Shown one piece after another: positions 17,250 to 26,849 of a stretch of 64,000 nucleotides of DNA. Made by a program: the position numbers and the translations under genes. How positions within the stretch are numbered: the stretch's first letter is position 1; each line of letters begins with the position of its first letter. The DNA comes from Methylotetracoccus oryzae. Its GTDB lineage: Bacteria; Pseudomonadota; Gammaproteobacteria; Methylococcales; Methylococcaceae. Below the pieces are notes generated by a model, which had not been told where the DNA came from, searched no databases, and saw only the letters and a program-made list of their open reading frames with translations. Where the stretch lies: the NCBI RefSeq assembly GCF_006175985.1, contig NZ_SRSH01000013.1, positions 1-64,000 on the forward strand, written 5' to 3'.

Positions 17250-17776
17250 TATGTCGTTCCTCTATTCGGAAAAGCATCTTGTATAATGAGGCTGGCCGCG
17301 GCAGCTCAGTCGATGGATACCGACCGCGTCGATCGAAAACGCAGTTCGCCACCCCGTGCGAAGCCAATGGACGGCGCCGGCGAAGAGAAACCCCAAAGGG
17401 CTGGGCGGGCCTGCACGCATTGACTGAAAATGCCAAGGTCAGGATTAAGGTAAACCCAACCACATGACGGGCACCGTGACTGGGACAGGAGCGCCGGAAG
17501 CGTCGCACAACGGATTTCGGCAACGGTATTGAGTGGCGTGCGGTCTGCGGCTGGTGCCGATGGACGCTGATCAGTACCCGCCCCCAAGCGGTAAACGATG
17601 GCAAAATCGGTCATGAAGGTTCAAGCAGTATATCTGATATGCCTTTCCGCTGTCCCACACGGGAATCCGCTCAGGGAACGCGAGAATAATCTCCGACAAC
17701 CCGCGCAGCGGCCGGGCCTGGCGCGTGGCCCGGACGGGAGACACGCATGCACAACACGAAATAGGACATTGCCTCC
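17250..17776. other. Intergenic stretch, 527 bp
   Basis: Divergent promoter region between the flippase and the two-component system. No supported gene: the few open frames have no ribosome site or recognisable product. No TTAAG tandem box like the one before the DegP gene is visible here. Confidence 0.4.
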
Positions 17777-18439
17777 GTGCGCATACTGATTGCCGAGGAT
17801 GACCCGATGATCGGGAAGAGCGTTCAGGGCGCGCTCCGCCAGGAAGGCTATGCCGTCGATTGGGTGCAGGACGGTCTCGCGGCGGAACTGGCATTGCGGA
17901 ACGGCGTCTACGACCTGCTGCTGCTCGATCTGGGCCTGCCGCGCAAGAGCGGACTCGCGATACTCCAAGCCCTGCGCGCCCGGCACGATCAGACGCCGGT
18001 GTTGATCCTGACCGCGCGTGACGCAATTCCCGACCGCGTCGCCGGGCTGGACGCCGGCGCCGACGACTATCTGGTCAAGCCCTTCGACCTGAACGAACTG
18101 AACGCCCGGATCCGGGCTCTGGCCCGCCGGCGCAGCGGACGCCCCACCCCGTTCATCGAGCATGGGGGCCTCCACGTCGACCCGGCATCCCACGCCGTAC
18201 AACTCGACGGGGTTCCGGTCACCCTGTCTGCACGGGAGTTTTCTTTATTGACGGCGCTGCTCGAGAACCCCGGCGTTCCGATGTCCCGAGCGCAACTCGA
18301 GGACCGCATCTACGGCTGGGGCGAAGAGGTCGAGAGCAATACGGTCGAGGTCTACGTGCATTCGCTGCGCCGCAAACTCGGCGCAGGCTGGATCAGGAAC
18401 GTGCGCGGTGTCGGCTACCTGATCCCGAAACAGCCGTGA
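17777..18439 (+). CDS. OmpR-family response regulator (QseB/PmrA type)
   Basis: A 220-residue regulator with GTG start. Receiver domain 1-120: acidic pocket E7-D8-D9, phospho-acceptor D51 in LLLLDLGLP, and K101 in VKPF. C-terminal winged helix at about 125-218 (GVPVTLSAREFSLLTALLEN, EVYVHSLRRKLG, IRNVRGVGYLIP). The sequence style is that of QseB/PmrA/BasR/TctD regulators. The stop codon overlaps the kinase start (GTGA), so the pair is coupled. A likely target is the protease gene downstream, which has a tandem TTAAG box of the kind bound by PmrA/QseB proteins. Confidence 0.94.
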   Translation: MRILIAEDDPMIGKSVQGALRQEGYAVDWVQDGLAAELALRNGVYDLLLLDLGLPRKSGLAILQALRARHDQTPVLILTARDAIPDRVAGLDAGADDYLVKPFDLNELNARIRALARRRSGRPTPFIEHGGLHVDPASHAVQLDGVPVTLSAREFSLLTALLENPGVPMSRAQLEDRIYGWGEEVESNTVEVYVHSLRRKLGAGWIRNVRGVGYLIPKQP

Positions 18440-19779
18440 CGTCGATCCGTCGCAGGCTGACCGTCGCCCTGCTCGGGACGATCGCGCTGGCCGTTCTGCT
18501 GGGTGGCGCCGCGATCCACCATGAAGCGCGTGAGGAAGTGGATGAACTCCTCGATTACCAGCTCCGCCAGCTCGCGCTCTCGGTCGGTGACCAGGTGTGG
18601 GGCCCGGGGTTCGTGCCTCACGGCCACGATGGAGGGGAAACAGACTTCGTGATCCAGGTATGGGGCCCCAACGGCGTCAGCCTCTACTTTTCGCGCCCGC
18701 ACCAGATCCTGCCGGTCGGCTCCGAACTCGGGTTCTCGACGATCGAGACGCGTGAGGGCGCCTGGCGCGTCTACGTGACGCGGACGCCGCTGCAATTGAT
18801 ACAGGTGGCCCAGCCGATGACGGTGCGGAACACCATGGCACTGGCCGCCGTGACCCGCGTGCTGACGCCCATGCTGTTGTTGCTGCCGGTGCTCAGCCTG
18901 CTGATCTGGGTCATCGTCGGCCGAGGACTCGCGCCGCTTCGGCGCCTCGCCCGGGCCGTCGCATTGCGCAGCCCCAGCGGGCTGGCACCGCTTCCGGTCA
19001 CGGACACGCCCGAGGAAGTCATGCCGCTGGTCCAGTCGCTGAACGACCTGCTGCACCGTCTCGACGAAGCCTTGGCCGCGCAGAAGGCATTCGTGGCCGA
19101 CGCCGCTCACGAACTGCGCACGCCGATCGCCGCGCTCCAACTGCAGGTCCAGATGCTGGAACGTGCAACCAACGACGACGAGCGCCGGGGCGCACTCGAC
19201 GACCTGCAGGCGGGTGTCCGCCGGGGAACCCATCTGGTGAATCAGTTGTTGACGCTGGCACGGCAGGATCCGGATCTCACCGACCGCTCCAAGGCTCCGG
19301 TGAACCTTGGAGCGCTGGCCCGCTCGACGGTCGCCGAGCATGCGGTTGCGGCGGAGGAGCGACGGATCGATCTTGGCGTGACACACGTGGACGACGCGGC
19401 CGTCATCGAGGGGAACGCAGACAGCCTGCACATCCTGCTGCGGAATCTGGTCGACAATGCCTTGCGCTACACCCCGGCCGGCGGCGCCGTCGACGTCGCG
19501 GTGGCGGTCTCCGGGCCCGATGCGGTGCTCGATGTCGCGGACAATGGACCCGGTATCCCGCCCGAGGACCGCCAGCGCGTGTTCGACCGCTTCTACCGCG
19601 GCACCGGTACCGGCGAGACGGGCACCGGTCTCGGTCTCAGCATCGTCAAGTCGATCGCCGACCGGCACGGTGCGCGCGTGGAACTGGGTAGTTCGTCCGC
19701 CGGTGGCCTGAGCGTACGCGTGCGCTTTCCGCTGTTCCCGCATACGGAAAGGCCACGCCGCGAAGGCCGAACGCCGTGA
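18436..19779 (+). CDS. Sensor histidine kinase (QseC/PmrB/TctE type)
   Basis: A 447-residue membrane kinase. First membrane helix 9-28, periplasmic sensor about 29-133, second helix 135-160 (LAAVTRVLTPMLLLLPVLSLLIWVIVG), a HAMP-like linker, then the dimerisation helix with phospho-histidine H225 in ADAAHELRTPIAAL. The ATPase domain has the N box NLVDNALRYTPAGG, G1 DVADNGPGIPPEDR, F box VFDRFYRG and G2 GTGLGLSIVKSI. It pairs with the response regulator whose stop codon it overlaps. The periplasmic domain contains an HGHDGGE stretch that could bind metal; this is speculation. Confidence 0.94.
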   Translation: MTSIRRRLTVALLGTIALAVLLGGAAIHHEAREEVDELLDYQLRQLALSVGDQVWGPGFVPHGHDGGETDFVIQVWGPNGVSLYFSRPHQILPVGSELGFSTIETREGAWRVYVTRTPLQLIQVAQPMTVRNTMALAAVTRVLTPMLLLLPVLSLLIWVIVGRGLAPLRRLARAVALRSPSGLAPLPVTDTPEEVMPLVQSLNDLLHRLDEALAAQKAFVADAAHELRTPIAALQLQVQMLERATNDDERRGALDDLQAGVRRGTHLVNQLLTLARQDPDLTDRSKAPVNLGALARSTVAEHAVAAEERRIDLGVTHVDDAAVIEGNADSLHILLRNLVDNALRYTPAGGAVDVAVAVSGPDAVLDVADNGPGIPPEDRQRVFDRFYRGTGTGETGTGLGLSIVKSIADRHGARVELGSSSAGGLSVRVRFPLFPHTERPRREGRTP

Positions 19780-19819
19780 TCGGCACGCTTACCGCACATT
19801 CACGCCACGCGACACCGCC

Positions 19820-19835
19820 TTAAGCTGGCTTTAAG
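19820..19835 (+). promoter_or_regulatory. Tandem TTAAG box, probable binding site of the adjacent PmrA/QseB-type regulator
   Basis: Two direct TTAAG repeats (19820-19824 and 19831-19835) separated by CTGGCT, giving an 11-bp period, one helical turn, as expected for an OmpR-family dimer. PmrA and QseB proteins are known to bind direct repeats of the CTTAAG/CTTAAT type with this spacing. The box lies 54 bp before the protease start codon, with a weak -10-like TATCGT 12 bp downstream, so it could act as an activator site overlapping the -35 region. Confidence 0.6.
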
Positions 19836-19888
19836 CCAGGCGCCGCTATCGTGTACCCCGTCGCAACAACCTGCTTCGGGAGACACCC

Positions 19889-21349
19889 ATGGCAAACCCC
19901 GTTCTACAACAAACCCTGATTGCCGCTGCCGTCGCCGCAACCGTTTCGGGTGGCCTGGTCTACTTCAGCCGAGATGATGCGCCGCAGACCGCCGTCAGGC
20001 AGCTTGCCGCACCGACCCAACAATCCGCGCCGTCCCGCCCGGCCATGGCCACCCTACCCAATTTCGCGGCCATCGCGGTCGAGAGCGGTCCGGCCGTCGT
20101 CAACATCAGTGTCAGCGGAACCACGAAAGTCAGCACACGCGGTCAGACCCCGTTCGGCGGCGAACCGCCGCTGTCCGAGTTCTTCCGGCACTTCCAGCCC
20201 CCGATGCCGCAGGAAGAAGCGCCCCAGGCCAGGGGCATGGGCTCCGGTTTCGTGATCCGTCCTGACGGCCTGATCATGACGAATGCGCATGTCGTCGACG
20301 GAGCATCCGAGGTGACCGTCAAGCTGACCGACAAGCGCGAGTTTCCGGCCAAGGTCATCGGGATCGACAAACCGACCGACCTCGCCTTGTTGAAGATCGA
20401 GGCCCAGGGACTGCCGGCCGTCAAGCTCGGGAACCCGGACGATAGCGGCGTTGGCGACTGGGTGGTCGCGATCGGCGCACCCTTCGGTTTCGAGAACACC
20501 GTCACCGCCGGGATCATCTCGGCGAAGTCGCGCTCCCTGCCCGAGGAGGGCTATGTGCCGTTCCTGCAGACGGACGTGGCAGTGAATCCGGGCAATTCCG
20601 GTGGCCCCTTGTTCAACCTCAAAGGCGAAGTGATTGGCATCAACTCGCAGATCTACAGCCGCACCGGCGGCTATCAGGGCCTGTCGTTCGCGATCCCGAT
20701 CGACGTCGCGCTGAAGGTCGAGCAACAACTCGTCGAACACGGCAAGGTCAGCCGCGGCAAGCTTGGCATTGCCATCCAGGACGTCAATCAGGCGCTCGCC
20801 GATTCGTTCGGCATGGCAAAGCCCGCCGGCGCACTGGTGGTCTCGGTGCAGGCGGACGGCCCCGGCGCCAAGGCCGGCATCGAGCCGGGCGATGTCATCA
20901 CGGAGCTGGACGGACGCCCGATCGGCTCGTCCGGCGAACTGCCACCGCGGGTGGCCGACCTCAAACCGGGAACGGAGGGTCGTCTGACGGTCTGGCGCAA
21001 CGGCACCAGCCGCGAGCTGAAGGTGCAGGTCGGCGCACTCGAAGACGTCGCCGTTGCCGAAGAGGCCCCCATGACCGAGCCCAAGGGTCGGCTGGGCCTC
21101 GCGGTGCGGCCGCTGACGCCCGAGGAAAGCCAGCAGGCCGAGGTGTCCGGCGGACTGGTCGTCGAACGGGTGGCAGGACCTGCCGCCAAGGCCGGCGTTA
21201 GACGCGGCGACGTCGTCCTGGGCGCGAACGGGCAGCCGATCAGGAATGCCGAGCAACTCCGCGAACTGGCCGAGCAGGCCGGCAAGTACCTTGCCCTGCT
21301 CGTCCAGCGCGGCGACGCGCGGCTGTTCGTGCCGCTGGAACTGGGATGA
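19889..21349 (+). CDS. DegP/DegQ-like periplasmic serine protease (HtrA family)
   Basis: A 486-residue HtrA protease. The N-terminal hydrophobic stretch 8-26 (QTLIAAAVAATVSGGLVYFS) acts as signal or anchor. Trypsin-like domain about 60-270 with triad H134 (MTNAHVVDG), D164 (PTDLALLKI) and S238 (NPGNSGGPLF). Two PDZ domains follow (about 285-370 and 400-480). Degrades or chaperones misfolded envelope proteins. It lies 109 bp downstream of the two-component operon and has its own candidate regulatory box, suggesting stress-responsive control. The presence of both PDZ domains favours DegP/DegQ over DegS. Confidence 0.94.
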   Translation: MANPVLQQTLIAAAVAATVSGGLVYFSRDDAPQTAVRQLAAPTQQSAPSRPAMATLPNFAAIAVESGPAVVNISVSGTTKVSTRGQTPFGGEPPLSEFFRHFQPPMPQEEAPQARGMGSGFVIRPDGLIMTNAHVVDGASEVTVKLTDKREFPAKVIGIDKPTDLALLKIEAQGLPAVKLGNPDDSGVGDWVVAIGAPFGFENTVTAGIISAKSRSLPEEGYVPFLQTDVAVNPGNSGGPLFNLKGEVIGINSQIYSRTGGYQGLSFAIPIDVALKVEQQLVEHGKVSRGKLGIAIQDVNQALADSFGMAKPAGALVVSVQADGPGAKAGIEPGDVITELDGRPIGSSGELPPRVADLKPGTEGRLTVWRNGTSRELKVQVGALEDVAVAEEAPMTEPKGRLGLAVRPLTPEESQQAEVSGGLVVERVAGPAAKAGVRRGDVVLGANGQPIRNAEQLRELAEQAGKYLALLVQRGDARLFVPLELG

Positions 21350-21408
21350 GCTCGCCGCGGCACCGTAGTATCGTATCGCCGTCTCACAATGACCTCAGGA
21401 GTGCCATC

Positions 21409-21873
21409 ATGAAATCTGCTCCCGCCACCCTCGCCTTGGCCGTTCTGGTTTCTGCGCTGGCCGCACAGGCCGAAGAGGGTACGACACCCGCCGCCGTCAA
21501 GGACGCCTTCGCGAAAGCCTACCCACAAGCCGTCGATGTGGATTACGAGACCGAAACGAAGGACGGTAAAACCGTCTACGAAGTCGAGTTCAAACATCAG
21601 GGAAAGGACATGGAGGCGCTTTACACCGCGGACGGGACGCTGGTCCGCACCGAAATGGAAGTGGCGGTCGACACGCTGCCGGAGCCGGTCCAGAAAGCGC
21701 TGGCAACGGCACACCCGAAGGCGAAACTCAAGGAAGCCGAGATGCTGATGAAACCCGACGGCAGCGTGTTCGGCTACGAAATCGAACTGAAGGAGGGAAA
21801 GGTCGAAACCACGGTCGAAATCGCCGGCGACGGCACGATCCTTTCGACCGTGTCCGAGACCGAGGACGACTGA
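21409..21873 (+). CDS. PepSY-like periplasmic protein
   Basis: A 154-residue exported protein. Signal peptide MKSAPATLALAVLVSALAAQ, cleaved after QA. The mature part has two PepSY-like repeats: the first about 25-85 (VKDAFAKAYPQAVDVDYETE ... YEVEF), the second about 95-150 (VQKALATAHPKAKLKEAEML ... YEIELKEG). This duplicated plan is that of the PF11396 group, related to beta-lactamase-inhibitor-protein folds. AGGAG sits 7 bases before the ATG. It follows the protease gene by 59 bp and probably shares its transcript; PepSY proteins are thought to inhibit or modulate periplasmic proteases, which fits a gene next to a DegP homologue. Confidence 0.85.
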   Translation: MKSAPATLALAVLVSALAAQAEEGTTPAAVKDAFAKAYPQAVDVDYETETKDGKTVYEVEFKHQGKDMEALYTADGTLVRTEMEVAVDTLPEPVQKALATAHPKAKLKEAEMLMKPDGSVFGYEIELKEGKVETTVEIAGDGTILSTVSETEDD

Positions 21874-21919
21874 CCGATCGGCGAGCCTCGCTGCCGGTCG
21901 CGAGCCCCCGCAAGGATGG

Positions 21920-21943
21920 CGTTGCCGCGAATCCGCGGCAACG
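21920..21943. terminator. Hairpin terminator, probably bidirectional
   Basis: Perfect 10-bp stem CGTTGCCGCG / CGCGGCAACG around an AATC loop, located between the convergent PepSY-like gene and the PilZ-like gene. There is no long U tract on either side, so efficiency is uncertain. Confidence 0.65.
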
Positions 21944-21953
21944 CGACAGGGTC

Positions 21954-22292
21954 TCAACGGCTGTTCAACAACCTCAGGAAAGCCTCTTTCTGGGGCTCGG
22001 TGAGCAGATTCAAATTGAGTTGCAAGCCGAGAAAAATGCCCGACAGGTGCGCCACGCGGGCCTGAACCTTCAGGGTTTCGCGCGGTGCGCCGGGCGCACG
22101 AAAGGTCAACGTCAGGACTCCCGTATCACCCAGCCGGGGTTTGCGCGTTGCGGCGATGGCCAACTGCGGGCTCTGCATCGTCGCCCGCTGGCCCGACAGG
22201 TCCCGGGTGTTTCCGTTCAGCGGGATGGCTCCCGGCGCTTCGAAGAGGCAAGGGACGCGTATTTCTTTGGTAGCGATCATTCGGTACGGCAT
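21954..22292 (-). CDS. PilZ-like domain protein
   Basis: A 112-residue protein with the PilZ strand pattern: V-P-C-L-F-E, then GNTRDLSGQRATMQSP (corresponding to the D/N-x-S-x-x-G core), a strand ending TLTFRAPG, and FLGLQLNLNLLTEPQKEAFLRLL at the C-terminus. The RxxxR arm that grips cyclic-di-GMP in canonical PilZ domains is missing, so it may not bind the nucleotide. Start at MPYRMIATKE; the internal ATG four codons later is possible. It lies downstream of lhr on the same strand with 81 bp between. Family call is by pattern. Confidence 0.6.
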   Translation of the reverse strand: MPYRMIATKEIRVPCLFEAPGAIPLNGNTRDLSGQRATMQSPQLAIAATRKPRLGDTGVLTLTFRAPGAPRETLKVQARVAHLSGIFLGLQLNLNLLTEPQKEAFLRLLNSR

Positions 22293-22373
22293 GGCGCATG
22301 ATCGCCCCGAGTCGTACCCGACTCAAGCCATTTGACGCCGCCAATACGTCATGGCCATCACGCCCGGGCACAG

Positions 22374-25300
22374 TCAGCGGCCGAAAGGCGAGCGCGTCGA
22401 TCCGCCCGTCGGCACGCCCAGTGATGGGCTCGCGACCAGCCCACGATGGTCGCTTTCGAATCCGGCGCGGCGCAGCCGTGCATACAGCGGCGATTCGTGA
22501 ACAGGCCGGCCATTCAGCTTCTCGATGACCAGAAAGCCCCGGCGCGCCGGCATCGCGATGGTGTTCAGCGCCGCGAACACCGCTTCCCAGATCAGGTCGG
22601 GAAAGGAAGCGTGATCGAACAGCGCGATCTGACGCCCATTCTGTGCCGCATACGCCGCCAGCCGGCCGCGATACAGCACCACCCAGGCACCGGGGACACG
22701 GCGCAGCACCGCATCGCTGCACTCCTCGCGTTCCGGCCAGGGGATGAAGCCACCATAGGGATTGGCAGGATCGAGGGCCGCAAGCACGGTCAGTTGGTGC
22801 GGCATCACGGACTCTTCATCCGGTTCGTCGGCCGGATTACAGGCGCGCAGGCGGTCGATGGCTCCCCGGTAGGCGAACTGGCTGCCCGCCAATCCCTCGA
22901 CGAAGTAACCGCGCCGCAGCTTCCCGCTCTCTTCCATCGACCTGAGAACCGTATGGATGGGCGCATACCCGCCGGGGAAATCCTCGGTCTGAACGATCTC
23001 GCGACTGACGAGCCCGTAGCGTTCCAACAAGACCTGCGCCAGGGCGAGCGCCTGCGCCGTCACGGTCGTGTTCGGGTCGGACAACTGCGACACCAGCGAC
23101 CAGCGCCCCCCGGCCAATGCCTGACCGCCCCGTCGACCCGGCTTGCTCGCCGAACCCGCCCGTCGGCCGAGAGCGCGCAATGGCGCGAAGGTGTCGTTGG
23201 TCAGCCAGCCCGCCCAGACCAGATCCCACAGCGCCGCGGTGAACTCGCGCAGCGTGGGCTTGCCCTCGAGATCCCGCGCCGCCGATTCCAGCTCAAACAG
23301 GAACGAGGCGCCCCGTTGGCGCAGATAGTCGATGATCGCGCGGTGTAATGCCGTATCGGGCGGTTCGCCGCATTTCGGGTCGATCAGAGCCCGCGCGTGA
23401 TCGCGGCGGTACAGCGCAATGCGTCCGTCCGAGGGGCCGAGTGCACTGCGTCCAACCCATACGATCGCTCCCGTCGCCGCGAGTTGATCGAGCTGGTCCG
23501 GCGAATAGCCCGGCACACGCCGCGGCAATACAACTCGATCGAGCAGACTCCATGGCAAAGCCAGGCCCTCCAGTTGCCCGATGACCTCCAGCAGGCGCTG
23601 CGGTCCCCCACGCTCGTCACCGATACCATGCCATTGCGGCAGGAAGATGCCCAGCACCGACGCATCCAGCGCCGCGGCCTCGTTCCTGAGCCGGGCGACC
23701 GTGCCGCGCTTGATCCGTCGCAGCACTTCCGCATCGCACCACTCCGCCTCGGATCCGGCCGGGCGGATCTCGCCGCGCACCTGCGTGCCCTCGGCCACGA
23801 GCAGGCTCAGGACAGGGTCGACCTGTGCGGGGCGAAGGCCGTAGCGTGCGGCCAGGCGGGCGGTCACGAAAGGCCCGTGCGTGCGGGCAAAGCGCGTGCA
23901 CAGCCGCAGCAAGGGACGCTCTCCGGACGCGAGGAAGGATTCCGGCAAGCCCGAGGGGGGCACGGTTCCCAGCGCATCCCGAAACAGACCTGCGTCCTCG
24001 GCTGCGATCCAGCGCTGTTCGCCAGCCACGTTGAGCTTGCAGGCCCGACGCTCGGCAGCGAGCGACAGCAGCCATTCCGCGGGATCCTCATCGCAGCGGG
24101 CGCGAATCTCGTCGAGACCGAGATCACCGAGGCGCCTGAGCACATCGTGGAGTTCGTCGGCATCCCGGGCCCGCCGTCCGTCAGCCAGATGCTGGAGATC
24201 CTGTTCGATCTCATCAATCACGTGCTCGTCGAGCAGTTCGCGCAGCTGCGCCTGCCCCAGCAATTCACCCAGGAGTTGGCTGTCGACCGTCAGCGCCTGA
24301 GCCTTGCGCTCTGCCAGCGGCGCATCCTGTTCATAGAGATAGGCCGCGACGTAGGCAAAGACCAGCGAACGCGCGAAAGGCGATGCCGTGCGCGTTTCGG
24401 TCTCGATCACCTGCACCGTCCGGCTGCGGATCGCCGCCATCAGATCCTCGAATCCGGCCAGATCGAACTGATCGCACAGCGCCTGGCGATAAGTCTCGAG
24501 GAGCAGCGGAAAAGCCGGGTAGCGCTTGACCGCGGCCAGCAAACCCTGGGCCTTCAGCCGCTGGACCCACAAGGGGTTGCGCGAACCGGGCCGCCGCCGG
24601 GGCAGCACCATCGAGCGGACCGCATTCTCCCGGAACAGGCCGGCGAACAGCGCCGTGTTGGCCAGCTCGGCCGTGACCGCCTCCCTGGCCTCGTCCGGAT
24701 CGGGCAGCAACCCGTCCAGCGGAGGCAGCTCGTCGACGTCTGCCAGACGAAGCACGATGCCGTCGTCGGTATACATGACCTGCACCTCGAAGCCGCTGCG
24801 CAGGCTCAGCTGGTGCTGGATCGCCATGGCCCAGGGTCCGTGGATGCGGGCCCCGAAGGGCGACAGGATGCAAACCCGCCAATCGCCCAGTTCGTCCCGG
24901 AATCGCTCGACGACGATGCAACGGTCGCTGGGTAGCGTGCCGGTGGCCTGCTGCTGTTCGTCGAGGTATGCGGCGAGATTCTGCGCCGCGAGTTCGTCCA
25001 GCGGCGTCTCTTCCAGCAGCCATCGCCGGCGCTGAGCCGGACCCTTCCCCGACAGTTCACGGAGCAGCTCACCCAGCGCGCGACCCACGACCAAAGGACG
25101 ACCCGGACCTTCGCCCCGCCAGAACGGCAGCCGCCCCGGTTCTCCGGGTGCCGGCGAAACCAGGACACGGTCGCGGGTGATTTCCTCCACCCGCCAGGTA
25201 GTCGCGCCGAGCAGCACGCAGTCCCCGGTCCGGGTCTCGAACACCATCTCTTCATCGAGTTCGCCGACCCGCGGTCCATTGGGTACCAGGTAGACGCCGT

Positions 25301-26849
25301 AGTTGCCGCGGTCGGGTATCGTTCCGGCATTCAGGCGTGATCGCATTGCCGCCCCGCGCCGGGGCGACAAGCGGTCGGCCGCCCGGTCCCAGGCCAGCAG
25401 CGGGCGCAGATCGGCGAATTCGTTCTCCGTGTAGCGCCCCGCCAGCATGTCGAGCACGGCCTCCAGCAGCGGCCGGGACAAGGTCCGATACGGATAGGCG
25501 CGGCGGCAGCACTGCAGCAACTCCTCGACGGTGGAAGGTCGCTCCACGCACTGGGCGACGACCTGCTGCGCCAGCACGTCGAGCACGTTTTGCGGCACCT
25601 GAATGGGCTCGATCTCGCCGCGCAGCATGCGCTGGCCGATCACCGCGCATTCGAGCAGATCGCCGCGAAACTTGGGGTAGATGCGCCCCACACTGGTCTG
25701 ACCGACCTGATGCCCGGCCCGCCCGACCCGCTGCAGCCCGCGCGCGACGGAGCCAGGCGACTCGACCAGCACGACCAGATCGACGGCCCCCATGTCGATG
25801 CCCAGTTCCAGTGACGAGGTCGCGACGATGCCCCGAATCCCGCCCCGTTTCAGCTGGTCTTCGATCTCGGCACGCTGGGCCGGCGACACGCTGCCATGGT
25901 GCGCCCGTAACAGGTCCTCGCCGGCTTCATCGTTGAGGCGCTGCGCCAGCCGCTCGCACAGGCCCCGGCTGTTCACGAAGATCAGTGTGGAGCGGTTCGC
26001 GCGGATGTCGTCCAGCAGGCGCGGATAGATGGCGGGCCAGATCCCGCGTTCCGTCCTGGGCCGGCCCAGTTCGCGGCTGTAGAGCTCACCCAGAATGGAG
26101 CCACTGCGCACCGGCTCCTCCGGCATCGCCGACGCAACCTGATCACTTTCGGGCGTCGGCATGACGATGCGCAGGTCGAGCTGCGGCGGCGCCGAGGCAT
26201 CGACGATCTCGACCGGCCGGTCGCCACCGAGGAAGGCCGCAACCTCGGCCGCCGGATGAACCGTTGCCGACAGGCCGACGCGCTGCGGATCGTCTTCGCA
26301 CAGCGCCGAGAGACGCTCCAGCGACAACGCCAGATGCACGCCGCGCTTGACCGGGGCCAGCGCATGCACTTCGTCGACGATCACCGTACGCACGCCCCGA
26401 AGATTGTCGCGGGCCTTTGCGCCGAGCAGCAGGTACAACGATTCGGGCGTCGTGACGAGGATATCGGCGGGCTCCCTGGCCTGTCGCAACCGCTCGCGCT
26501 GCGGCGTATCGCCGGTCCGGACGTCGACCGTGATGGACCGCGCCGGCAAACCGAGCCGCTCGGCCGTGCGACAGATACCGACCAGCGGCGCACGCAAATT
26601 CCGCTCGATATCGTGGACGAGCGCCTTCAAGGGTGAGATGTACAGCACCTTGATGCCGGGCTCGTAAGCCGACGCCGAGATCAGGTTGTCGATTGCCGCC
26701 AGGAAAGCCGCGAGTGTCTTTCCGCTGCCGGTCGGCGCGAGCAACAAGGCGTGACGACCGGCCTCAAGAATCGGCCAGCCGCGGCGTTGCACTTCGGTCG
26801 GCGCCGGAAAGTTACTGTCGAACCAGGCTTTGGCCGCGGCACTGAACAT
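22374..26849 (-). CDS. lhr: Lhr-type superfamily 2 DNA/RNA helicase (full-length)
   Basis: A 1491-residue helicase. Motif I LLAPTGSGKTLAAF with K44, motif II VIVDEVHAL, motif III SAT, motif VI QRVGRAGHQ, all in the first about 450 residues. The winged-helix and Lhr-core domains follow, and a long C-terminal extension (about 870-1491) that in E. coli Lhr forms an oligomerising DNA-binding module. Lhr-core enzymes move 3' to 5' and unwind RNA:DNA hybrids; they are tied to DNA repair. Length is close to E. coli Lhr (about 1538). Often paired with a metallophosphoesterase gene; the one in this window is 24 kb away. No frameshift despite the size. Confidence 0.95.
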   Translation of the reverse strand: MFSAAAKAWFDSNFPAPTEVQRRGWPILEAGRHALLLAPTGSGKTLAAFLAAIDNLISASAYEPGIKVLYISPLKALVHDIERNLRAPLVGICRTAERLGLPARSITVDVRTGDTPQRERLRQAREPADILVTTPESLYLLLGAKARDNLRGVRTVIVDEVHALAPVKRGVHLALSLERLSALCEDDPQRVGLSATVHPAAEVAAFLGGDRPVEIVDASAPPQLDLRIVMPTPESDQVASAMPEEPVRSGSILGELYSRELGRPRTERGIWPAIYPRLLDDIRANRSTLIFVNSRGLCERLAQRLNDEAGEDLLRAHHGSVSPAQRAEIEDQLKRGGIRGIVATSSLELGIDMGAVDLVVLVESPGSVARGLQRVGRAGHQVGQTSVGRIYPKFRGDLLECAVIGQRMLRGEIEPIQVPQNVLDVLAQQVVAQCVERPSTVEELLQCCRRAYPYRTLSRPLLEAVLDMLAGRYTENEFADLRPLLAWDRAADRLSPRRGAAMRSRLNAGTIPDRGNYGVYLVPNGPRVGELDEEMVFETRTGDCVLLGATTWRVEEITRDRVLVSPAPGEPGRLPFWRGEGPGRPLVVGRALGELLRELSGKGPAQRRRWLLEETPLDELAAQNLAAYLDEQQQATGTLPSDRCIVVERFRDELGDWRVCILSPFGARIHGPWAMAIQHQLSLRSGFEVQVMYTDDGIVLRLADVDELPPLDGLLPDPDEAREAVTAELANTALFAGLFRENAVRSMVLPRRRPGSRNPLWVQRLKAQGLLAAVKRYPAFPLLLETYRQALCDQFDLAGFEDLMAAIRSRTVQVIETETRTASPFARSLVFAYVAAYLYEQDAPLAERKAQALTVDSQLLGELLGQAQLRELLDEHVIDEIEQDLQHLADGRRARDADELHDVLRRLGDLGLDEIRARCDEDPAEWLLSLAAERRACKLNVAGEQRWIAAEDAGLFRDALGTVPPSGLPESFLASGERPLLRLCTRFARTHGPFVTARLAARYGLRPAQVDPVLSLLVAEGTQVRGEIRPAGSEAEWCDAEVLRRIKRGTVARLRNEAAALDASVLGIFLPQWHGIGDERGGPQRLLEVIGQLEGLALPWSLLDRVVLPRRVPGYSPDQLDQLAATGAIVWVGRSALGPSDGRIALYRRDHARALIDPKCGEPPDTALHRAIIDYLRQRGASFLFELESAARDLEGKPTLREFTAALWDLVWAGWLTNDTFAPLRALGRRAGSASKPGRRGGQALAGGRWSLVSQLSDPNTTVTAQALALAQVLLERYGLVSREIVQTEDFPGGYAPIHTVLRSMEESGKLRRGYFVEGLAGSQFAYRGAIDRLRACNPADEPDEESVMPHQLTVLAALDPANPYGGFIPWPEREECSDAVLRRVPGAWVVLYRGRLAAYAAQNGRQIALFDHASFPDLIWEAVFAALNTIAMPARRGFLVIEKLNGRPVHESPLYARLRRAGFESDHRGLVASPSLGVPTGGSTRSPFGR

